Source: a bacterium (lineage in GTDB: Bacteria; Patescibacteriota; Minisyncoccia; Moranbacterales; UBA2206). Taken from it: DNA of 10,802 nt. The notes under the pieces are model-generated. The model had not been told where the DNA came from and searched no databases. It saw nothing but the letters and a program-made list of their open reading frames with translations. Within the stretch, counting starts at the first letter, position 1; every line of letters starts with the position of its first letter. A program made the translations under genes and the position numbers. Below, piece by piece: positions 6,205-10,802 of the stretch. The stretch lies in NCBI GenBank assembly GCA_021789395.1, contig JAJYJP010000027.1, forward strand, positions 1-10,802, read 5' to 3'.

Positions 6205-6804
6205 ATGGATAAAAATAATATCAATAACCAATACCTTATCCCGACTGTCATCGAGAAAACCGCTTATGGCGAACGGGCCTATGATATTTATTCGCGCCTT
6301 TTAAAAGACAGGATAATTTTTCTCGGCGGTCCGATCGATGACGGTGTGGCCAACAGTATCATTGCTCAGCTTCTTTTTTTGGAATCACAAAACGCCAAGG
6401 AAGACATTAAATTGTATATCAATTCTCCCGGCGGACAGGTGACTTCCGCGTTGGCGGTTTATGACACTATGCAGTATGTAAAACCGGATGTTTCCACGAT
6501 CTGCATCGGCATGGCGGCTTCTGCGGCGGCCTTGCTTTTGACGGCCGGCGCCAAAGGGAAAAGAATAATTCTTCCCAACGGAGAAGTTATGATTCACCAA
6601 GTGATGGGTGGAGCGACTGGACAGGCGACAGATGTAGCGATTCACGCCAATCATATTCTCAAAATAAAACAGCGGTTGAATGAGATAATGTCAAAGCATA
6701 CCTCACAGCCGATCGATAAAGTTACTAAAGATACGGAGCGCGATTATTTTATGAGTGCGGAAGAGGCCAAGAAGTATGGCATAGTCGACAAGATTATCAA
6801 ATAA
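6205..6804 (+). CDS. clpP: ATP-dependent Clp protease proteolytic subunit ClpP
   Basis: ClpP is the barrel-shaped serine peptidase fed by Clp ATPases. The 199 residues align with the family throughout: INSPGG (72-77), the nucleophile Ser106 in GMAASAAA, His131 in MIHQVMGG and Asp180 in TERDYFMSAEEA, i.e. the full Ser-His-Asp triad with normal spacing. The start NNQYLIPTVIEKTAYGERAYDIYSRLL is the conventional processed N-terminal region. Two positions next to the triad differ from the usual form: Ala107 where Met normally follows the Ser, and Val133 where Pro usually follows HQ. It is the last gene of the nusA-ppaC-tig-clpP unit and is followed by a strong terminator. clpX, the usual next gene, is not in the window. 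Confidence 0.96.
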   Translation: MDKNNINNQYLIPTVIEKTAYGERAYDIYSRLLKDRIIFLGGPIDDGVANSIIAQLLFLESQNAKEDIKLYINSPGGQVTSALAVYDTMQYVKPDVSTICIGMAASAAALLLTAGAKGKRIILPNGEVMIHQVMGGATGQATDVAIHANHILKIKQRLNEIMSKHTSQPIDKVTKDTERDYFMSAEEAKKYGIVDKIIK

Positions 6805-6813
6805 GTTCTTAAT

Positions 6814-6847
6814 ATAAAAAAGCATCCAAAAAAAGATGCTTTTTTAT
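6814..6847. terminator. Bidirectional intrinsic terminator between clpP and gpmI
   Basis: A perfect stem AAAAAAGCATC/GATGCTTTTTT (6816-6826, 6835-6845) extends by two further A-T pairs around an 8-base A-rich loop. A-tracts before and T-tracts after the GC core make it work on both strands, as expected between convergent genes. It ends 9 bases after the clpP stop and precedes the gpmI stop by 8 bases. Confidence 0.9.
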
Positions 6848-6854
6848 TTATAAG

Positions 6855-8408
6855 TTACTTAAGTAACGGCAATAAACTTTCTCCTGTCATTTCTTCTGGT
6901 TTTTTAATGCTGAATAAATCCAAAATGGTCGGCGCAACATCGCTCAGAAGACCGATGACTTTCAAATCTTCCGTGCTTCTATCCTCGTTATTATCGGCAG
7001 TTATAAACCAGACCGGGACGGGATTAGTAGTGTGTTCGGTGTTCGTTTCTCCAGTGAGTACGTTTTTTTCTTCTTCCGCGTTGCCATGGTCGGCCGTAAT
7101 GAGTAGACAACCTTTTTTAAGAATCGCCGCCGTGATTAGTTTGCCTAAGTTTTCATCAATTATTTCCACGGCTTTCTGGGTGGCCGCCTCATCGCCCGTG
7201 TGTCCTACCATGTCGGCGTTGGCATAATTGACTAAAATAAAATCATACTTTTCTTTATTGATATTTTCGATCAATTTTTCAGTAATTTCATTGGCTCGCA
7301 TCTGAGGCACTTTGGCAAAACTGTCGATGACGATTGAAGGAATGAGTAGATGATCTTCTTTGGGATAAATTTCTTCCGATCCGCCGTTAAAAAAATATGT
7401 GACGTGGGCGAATTTTTCCGTTTCGGCAATTCTTAGCTGTGACAGGTTGTTTTTACTGAGGATAGCGCCTAGTGGATTTTTAATTTCGACTGGCCCATAA
7501 GCGACGTTTGCCGGCAAGCCGTCTTCATATTGGACCATGGTGACAAAATCCAGGTCCAACAATTTTTCGCGCTGGAATTTATTGAAACCGGGCAACACAA
7601 AAGCCGTAGTCAGTTGTCTGGCACGGTCTTCGCGAAAATTGAAGAAAATGACCGAGTCGCCGTCCTGGATAGTGGCGACTGGCTTGCCGTTTTCGATCAT
7701 GACGCCCGGTTCCATGTATTCGTCAAAAACTTCTTTTTTATAAGAGTCTCGTAAATATTGGACTGGATCAGTCGCCTGGTTACCTTCGCCCTTCGTTAAG
7801 AGGTTATAAGCTTTTTCAATGCGGTCCCAATTGTTGTTCCTGTCCATAGCAAAATATCTGCCGCAAAGAGTGGCAATTTTTCCTACGCCGTAGCGAGTTA
7901 ATTGTATTTGCAATTCTTGGATAACTTCTGCCCCCGAACTTGGAGGCGAATCGCGGCCGTCTGTGAAAAGATGAAGAAATAATCTTTCAACTTTTTGTTC
8001 TTTGGCCAATTCCAGCAAGGCATGCAGATGGTCGATGTAAGCATGAACTGCTCCTCTTCCAACAAGGCCCATAAAATGTAGAGAAGATTTTTTCTCCTTA
8101 GTATTGTTAATAGCGTCCAAAAAAATTTTATTCTTGAAAAAATCGCCTGTCTGGATGTCCATCGTGATCCTGGGCATGTTCTGATAGATGATCTTGCCCG
8201 ACCCCAGGGTCATGTGTCCCACTTCGGAATTGCCCATTTCCTCCCAAGGAAGGCCGACGGAAATTCCCGAGGCCTGCAGTGCGGCGTGGGGGTAATAGCG
8301 GTTAAGTTTTTCGATTGTAGGCAGGTTTGCTTTGGCGATGGGATTTCCTTTGTCACTTTTTCCGATTCCCCACCCATCAAGAATGACCAGGATGACAGGC
8401 TTATACAT
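6855..8408 (-). CDS. gpmI: 2,3-bisphosphoglycerate-independent phosphoglycerate mutase
   Basis: GpmI interconverts 3- and 2-phosphoglycerate in glycolysis using two manganese ions and a phosphoserine intermediate. The 517 residues are of normal length. Visible motifs: VILDGWG (8-14, metal ligand Asp11), GNSEVGH with the phosphorylated Ser61, the substrate-binding His122 and His127 (VHAYIDH), FTDGRDSPP (148-156), GRYFAMDR (183-190), FREDRARQ, and the C-terminal phosphatase-domain motifs NYANADMVGHTGD, TADHGN and NTEHTTNPVP. Small departures from common forms are PWEEMGNSEVGH (usually P-D-G-x-MGNSEVGH) and GAVHAY (usually GGVHSH). Convergent with clpP and divergent from rny. The ATG at 8408 begins the standard KPVxLVILDGWG start; there is no Shine-Dalgarno. 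Its own promoter is visible upstream. Confidence 0.97.
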   Translation of the reverse strand: MYKPVILVILDGWGIGKSDKGNPIAKANLPTIEKLNRYYPHAALQASGISVGLPWEEMGNSEVGHMTLGSGKIIYQNMPRITMDIQTGDFFKNKIFLDAINNTKEKKSSLHFMGLVGRGAVHAYIDHLHALLELAKEQKVERLFLHLFTDGRDSPPSSGAEVIQELQIQLTRYGVGKIATLCGRYFAMDRNNNWDRIEKAYNLLTKGEGNQATDPVQYLRDSYKKEVFDEYMEPGVMIENGKPVATIQDGDSVIFFNFREDRARQLTTAFVLPGFNKFQREKLLDLDFVTMVQYEDGLPANVAYGPVEIKNPLGAILSKNNLSQLRIAETEKFAHVTYFFNGGSEEIYPKEDHLLIPSIVIDSFAKVPQMRANEITEKLIENINKEKYDFILVNYANADMVGHTGDEAATQKAVEIIDENLGKLITAAILKKGCLLITADHGNAEEEKNVLTGETNTEHTTNPVPVWFITADNNEDRSTEDLKVIGLLSDVAPTILDLFSIKKPEEMTGESLLPLLK

Positions 8409-8450
8409 AAGTTGAAGTTAAGCGATTAATAGAAGAAATAGTATGCGCTA

Positions 8451-8479
8451 ATCTTAGCATTTTTTCTCAACTTTGACAA
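8451..8479 (-). promoter_or_regulatory. gpmI promoter
   Basis: Read on the minus strand: TTGTCA (8479-8474), a 17-base spacer ending in TGC, then TAAGAT (8456-8451). The TG one base before the -10 makes it an extended -10 promoter. The predicted start near 8444 gives a leader of about 36 bases. Its -35 box overlaps that of the rny promoter on the other strand. Confidence 0.65.
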
Positions 8480-8501
8480 AAGACGGCTTTTGTAATAGTA
8501 T
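8473..8501 (+). promoter_or_regulatory. rny promoter
   Basis: A perfect TTGACA (8473-8478), a 17-base spacer and TAGTAT (8496-8501, 4 of 6 consensus). The predicted start near 8508 implies an AT-rich leader of about 120 bases before the rny ATG. The -35 box shares five bases with the oppositely directed gpmI -35 box. Confidence 0.6.
8476..8493. repeat. Perfect dyad ACAAAAG-N4-CTTTTGT, candidate operator
   Basis: The 7-base arms are exact reverse complements with a 4-base spacer (ACGG). The dyad overlaps both -35 boxes and fills most of the rny spacer, so a protein bound here would block both promoters. It lies upstream of both predicted start sites' transcribed regions, so it is a DNA-level element rather than an RNA terminator. 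No cognate regulator is encoded in the window. Confidence 0.45.
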
Positions 8502-8628
8502 CTTAAAAGGTAATTTGTTTAAGTTGATCTAAATATTGATAAATTTAACTTGTATTAGTGTAGAAAAAAAGCGAGTTTTATGGCAAATAACAAATTTATG
8601 ATTTATCAATTGAATAGAGAAAAAAAGT

Positions 8629-10149
8629 ATGGAACTGAGTTTAATGATTCTTGTAATTGGACTTTTGGGGTTGTCGCTGGGTTACTATGTGCGCCAAATA
8701 ATCGCCAAAAATCAGCTTAATACGGCTGAAAACAAAGCTTCTAAAATCCTGGAGGAAGCCGAAAAAAAATCTCAGGAAGCGCTTCTGGATGCGAAAAATA
8801 AAGCGGTAAATATTCTGGAAGAAGCTAAAAAGAAGGAACAAGAAAGGGAAAATCAAATAATCCGCGCGGAAGAACGTCTTGAGAAGCGCGAGGTTGTCCT
8901 CGATAAAAAAATGGAGGAAATTGATCGCGGGCGGGTTGTATTAGAAAAAAAGGCTGAAGAAATAAGACAAGTAAGAAAAGAAGTGGAAGAGGCCAGGAAG
9001 CAGGAACTGAAACGTCTGGAGAAGATTGCTGGACTTTCCAAAGAAGAAGCCAAAAAAGTGCTGCTCCAATTGACAGAAGAAGAAAATCGTGATCTGATCG
9101 CTAAGAAAATAAAAAGTTTAGAACAAGTTGGAATCGATGAATTGGAAAAGCGGGCGCGGGACATTATGACCCAAGCGATCCAAAAATACGCCGGTTCACA
9201 CGCTGCCGATGCTACGACTAGCACGGTCAGCATCGCCTCTGATGAACTCAAGGGAAGGATCATTGGGCGCGAAGGAAGGAATATTAAAACTTTGGAGAAA
9301 CTGACCGGAATTGAAATTATCGTTGACGATACTCCTGAGGCAATCGTTATTTCCGGATTCGATCCGATCAGAAGAGAAGTGGCCAAGATTGCCATTGAAA
9401 AATTGGTGTCCGACGGAAGAATCCATCCGACCAAGATCGAAGAAGCGGTCGAATATGCTAAAAATGAAATAAATAACAGAATCAAAGAAGCCGGAGAGGC
9501 GGCTGCTTACGACGTGGGCGTGGCCGGACTGGATCCGAAACTCATCCAGATTTTGGGAAGACTGAGATACCGGACTAGTTATGGACAAAATGCCCTGCTC
9601 CACTCATTGGAGGTAGCACATCTTGCGGGAGCATTGGCAGCCGAGCTGGGAGCGGATGTGGCGATTGCCAAAAAAGCCGGATTGCTCCATGATATCGGCA
9701 AGGCAGTTGACCATGAGGTGCAAGGAACGCATGTCGAGATAGGAATCAAGATTTTACAAAAGTTCAACATCGGAAAAGAAGTGATTGAAGCGATGAGGGC
9801 ACATCATGAGGATTATCCTTTTGAAAGTCCGGAATCGATGATCATTGCCGCGGCTGATGCCATATCGGCCAGTCGTCCGGGCGCACGGAAAGATACTTTG
9901 GAAAACTATCTAAAACGTTTGGGTGAATTGGAAGACGTGGCGAATTCTTTTGAAGAGGTGGAAAAGAGTTATGCTATCCAAGCTGGAAGGGAAATTAGGG
10001 TGTTTGTAAAGCCGGATAAGATAGATGACTTGGGTGCGATTAAATTGGCTCGTTCTATTGCCGACAAGATTGAAGCCGAACTGAAATATCCGGGAGAAAT
10101 CAAAGTAAATGTTATTCGAGAAACTCGCGCGATCGAAGTGGCTAGATAA
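8629..10149 (+). CDS. rny: Ribonuclease Y, membrane-anchored mRNA endonuclease
   Basis: RNase Y starts mRNA decay at the membrane in bacteria lacking RNase E. The 506 residues follow the family order: N-terminal transmembrane helix (3-20), a long Lys/Glu-rich coiled coil (about 25-170), a KH domain with GRIIGREGRNIKTLE (G213-R-E-G216) and the typical PEAIVISGFDPIRREVA, then the HD domain with H325 (NALLHSLEVAHL), H354-D355 (LLHDIGKAVDHEVQGTH) and D410 (AAADAISASRPGAR), and the conserved C-terminal region ending NVIRETRAIEVAR. Length is within the usual range. ATG 8629 is preceded in frame by a stop at 8611 and by only a weak purine run (AGAGA). It is followed by HU after 106 bases with its own promoter, and divergent from gpmI. 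Confidence 0.97.
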   Translation: MELSLMILVIGLLGLSLGYYVRQIIAKNQLNTAENKASKILEEAEKKSQEALLDAKNKAVNILEEAKKKEQERENQIIRAEERLEKREVVLDKKMEEIDRGRVVLEKKAEEIRQVRKEVEEARKQELKRLEKIAGLSKEEAKKVLLQLTEEENRDLIAKKIKSLEQVGIDELEKRARDIMTQAIQKYAGSHAADATTSTVSIASDELKGRIIGREGRNIKTLEKLTGIEIIVDDTPEAIVISGFDPIRREVAKIAIEKLVSDGRIHPTKIEEAVEYAKNEINNRIKEAGEAAAYDVGVAGLDPKLIQILGRLRYRTSYGQNALLHSLEVAHLAGALAAELGADVAIAKKAGLLHDIGKAVDHEVQGTHVEIGIKILQKFNIGKEVIEAMRAHHEDYPFESPESMIIAAADAISASRPGARKDTLENYLKRLGELEDVANSFEEVEKSYAIQAGREIRVFVKPDKIDDLGAIKLARSIADKIEAELKYPGEIKVNVIRETRAIEVAR

Positions 10150-10168
10150 AAAAACAAATTTCGTTTAT

Positions 10169-10177
10169 TGTGGATAA
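10169..10177 (-). promoter_or_regulatory. Perfect DnaA-box word upstream of the HU promoter
   Basis: TGTGGATAA on the plus strand is the exact complement of TTATCCACA. It lies 5 bases upstream of the -35 box of the HU gene, a common position for an activator or repressor site. Only the word match supports DnaA binding. Confidence 0.4.
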
Positions 10178-10182
10178 CGCAG

Positions 10183-10212
10183 TTGCTTTGCTGGAAACAA
10201 AAAGTGTACAAT
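10183..10212 (+). promoter_or_regulatory. HU gene promoter
   Basis: TTGCTT (10183-10188), an 18-base spacer and TACAAT (10207-10212). The predicted start near 10219 leaves a leader of about 37 bases containing the Shine-Dalgarno. Confidence 0.6.
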
Positions 10213-10245
10213 AATATAAATTCCTAATCAATTAGCTAGAAGGGT

Positions 10246-10252
10246 AGGTGAT
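10246..10252 (+). promoter_or_regulatory. Shine-Dalgarno of the HU gene
   Basis: AGGTGAT complements seven contiguous bases of the conserved 16S 3' end (AGGAGGTGATC on the mRNA side). It ends 3 bases before ATG 10256, which is correct spacing for this shifted pairing. It is the only clear Shine-Dalgarno in the window and fixes the HU start. Confidence 0.7.
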
Positions 10253-10255
10253 AAT

Positions 10256-10537
10256 ATGGCAAACATCAACAAAGATGCTCTCGTAAGTGAAATTGCAAAT
10301 AAGACTGGACTTTCAAAAAAGGATATTGAAATGACAATCGATGCAATGGAAGAATCTATCACGAAGTCATTGCGGAACGGAGACAAAATTACTTTAACCG
10401 GATTCGGTACATTCAGAATTTCTTCACGTGCTGCGCGGGAAGGCATCAATCCTCAAACCAAAGAGAAAATCCAAATCCCTGCTATGAAAGTTCCGAAATT
10501 TACAGCTGGAAAAGCTCTCAAAGAAGCTGTCAAATAA
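10256..10537 (+). CDS. HU/IHF-family DNA-binding protein
   Basis: HU is an abundant dimeric nucleoid protein that bends and compacts DNA. The 93 residues are full length. The N-terminal helices (MANINKDALVSEIANKTGLSKKDIE) form the dimer body. GFGTFRI (about 48-54) leads into the beta arm with RAAREGINPQTKEKIQIPA, whose Asn-Pro is the DNA-intercalating tip proline, and the end VPKFTAGKALKEAV is standard. HU rather than IHF is favoured by general similarity, but the subtype is not certain. It has its own promoter, a DnaA-box word upstream, a strong Shine-Dalgarno unlike the rest of the window and its own terminator, all of which suit an independently and highly expressed gene. Confidence 0.95.
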   Translation: MANINKDALVSEIANKTGLSKKDIEMTIDAMEESITKSLRNGDKITLTGFGTFRISSRAAREGINPQTKEKIQIPAMKVPKFTAGKALKEAVK

Positions 10538-10556
10538 TTTCGAAATAGTCTTTTAA

Positions 10557-10596
10557 ATCTGGCATATGCGCGCTAACTTTAAAGCGTATGGCAGAT
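10557..10596 (+). repeat. Imperfect inverted repeat downstream of HU
   Basis: Arms 10557-10569 and 10584-10596 pair over 13 positions with one G-G mismatch and one G-U pair around a 14-base loop. There is no T-tract, so it is not itself a terminator. It lies between the HU stop and the terminator and would form a stable hairpin in the HU mRNA 3' end. Confidence 0.55.
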
Positions 10597-10610
10597 CGAA
10601 AAGATAGCGA

Positions 10611-10638
10611 CAAAAACTCCGGAAGGGGTTTTTGTTTT
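10611..10638. terminator. Intrinsic terminator after HU, probably bidirectional
   Basis: CAAAAACTCC pairs with GGGGTTTTTG (10611-10620, 10625-10634; one G-U) around a GGAA tetraloop of the GNRA class, followed by TTTT. The flanking A- and T-tracts allow function for the convergent minus-strand gene as well. Confidence 0.88.
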
Positions 10639-10640
10639 GG

Positions 10641-10669
10641 TTGACTTTTTTGCGTAGTTGCAATATTAT
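10641..10669 (+). promoter_or_regulatory. Candidate promoter antisense to the last gene
   Basis: TTGACT (10641-10646), exactly 17 bases, TATTAT (10664-10669). It directly follows the HU terminator, and a transcript starting near 10676 would run antisense into the end of the minus-strand gene. A chance match in AT-rich DNA is possible. Confidence 0.35.
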
Positions 10670-10687
10670 TTTAAAGTATCAGCTCAT

Positions 10688-10801
10688 TTAAATTGACGAC
10701 CATTTTTTCCAAACACCGATCTGAAATTTATCATCGAATATCCCAAATACCTGAATCCCATAAAAGTATCCTGCCGCTTCTCGTAACGCATAGCTAATTT
10801 C
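10688..10801 (-). CDS. Unrecognised protein, C-terminal 37 residues only
   Basis: Read from the window edge, the minus strand is open for 37 codons and stops at TAA 10690-10688. The peptide starts EISYALREAAGYFYG and ends QIGVWKKWSSI. It is rich in aromatic residues, has a protein-like composition, and lies convergent to HU with a bidirectional terminator between, which supports a real gene rather than noise. I do not recognise the family. Its start and most of its length lie beyond the window. Confidence 0.55.
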   Translation of the reverse strand, partial: EISYALREAAGYFYGIQVFGIFDDKFQIGVWKKWSSI

Positions 10802-10802
10802 C

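Noticed and set aside
8580..8720. A 46-codon ATG frame overlapping the start of rny out of frame
   Set aside because: No good ribosome site, no recognisable product, and two-thirds of it overlaps the conserved rny N-terminus. An upstream-ORF control of rny cannot be excluded but nothing positive supports it.
8853..9485. Minus-strand 210-codon open frame within rny
   Set aside because: It is the complement of a coiled-coil and KH coding region; the product is a low-complexity Ser/Phe-rich shadow and rny is unmistakable on the other strand.
336..10177. The two DnaA-box words as evidence for a replication origin
   Set aside because: They are almost 10 kb apart, single, and no dnaA, dnaN or box cluster with an AT-rich unwinding element is present.
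1..10802. CRISPR arrays, tRNA or rRNA genes, insertion sequences, integrases or toxin-antitoxin pairs
   Set aside because: No regularly spaced direct repeats, no tRNA-like cloverleaf with CCA context, and no transposase or integrase motifs were seen on either strand.

Overview
The window reads as a stretch of ordinary chromosome from a Patescibacteria/CPR bacterium, probably of the Parcubacteria type. This is inferred from three things: a tandem set of small two-helix 'T4SS pilin' proteins typical of that group, mostly leaderless-looking or Shine-Dalgarno-free starts (A-rich stretches directly before ATG), and housekeeping genes in unusual neighbourhoods (nusA without rimP or infB, clpP without clpX). 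The standard bacterial code fits: no gene has an in-frame TGA. No 16S or marker phylogeny is possible from this window, so the lineage is an inference.

Layout. Positions 3-2568 (+) hold four tandem paralogues, the first cut by the window edge. Each has (or, for the first, appears to have) a signal peptide, a highly variable extracellular part (Gly-rich, Cys-rich or Ser/Thr-rich) and the same C-terminal helix-loop-helix module. A terminator and an extended -10 promoter separate paralogue 1 from the 2-3-4 operon. Positions 2581-6845 (+) hold a consensus promoter, a terminator-like leader hairpin and the operon nusA - ppaC (family II pyrophosphatase) - tig (trigger factor) - clpP, closed by a strong bidirectional terminator. 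Position 8408 back to 6855 (-) is gpmI, the cofactor-independent phosphoglycerate mutase. The 220-bp intergenic region 8409-8628 carries divergent promoters with overlapping -35 boxes and a perfect dyad; it feeds gpmI on one side and rny (RNase Y, 8629-10149, +) on the other. An HU-family gene (10256-10537, +) has its own promoter, flanked by a perfect DnaA box, and a tandem-hairpin 3' end. The last 114 bases contain the C-terminus of an unrecognised minus-strand protein.

Together: nusA, tig, clpP and ppaC join transcription elongation/termination, co-translational folding, proteolysis and pyrophosphate removal in one transcription unit. RNase Y and GpmI link mRNA turnover and glycolysis through a shared promoter region. 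The pilin-like array is the accessory, surface-exposed part and the most likely place for undescribed biology. No complete novel defence or mobile system is visible; the main points of interest are the variable ectodomain/constant membrane-module architecture and several compact regulatory arrangements.
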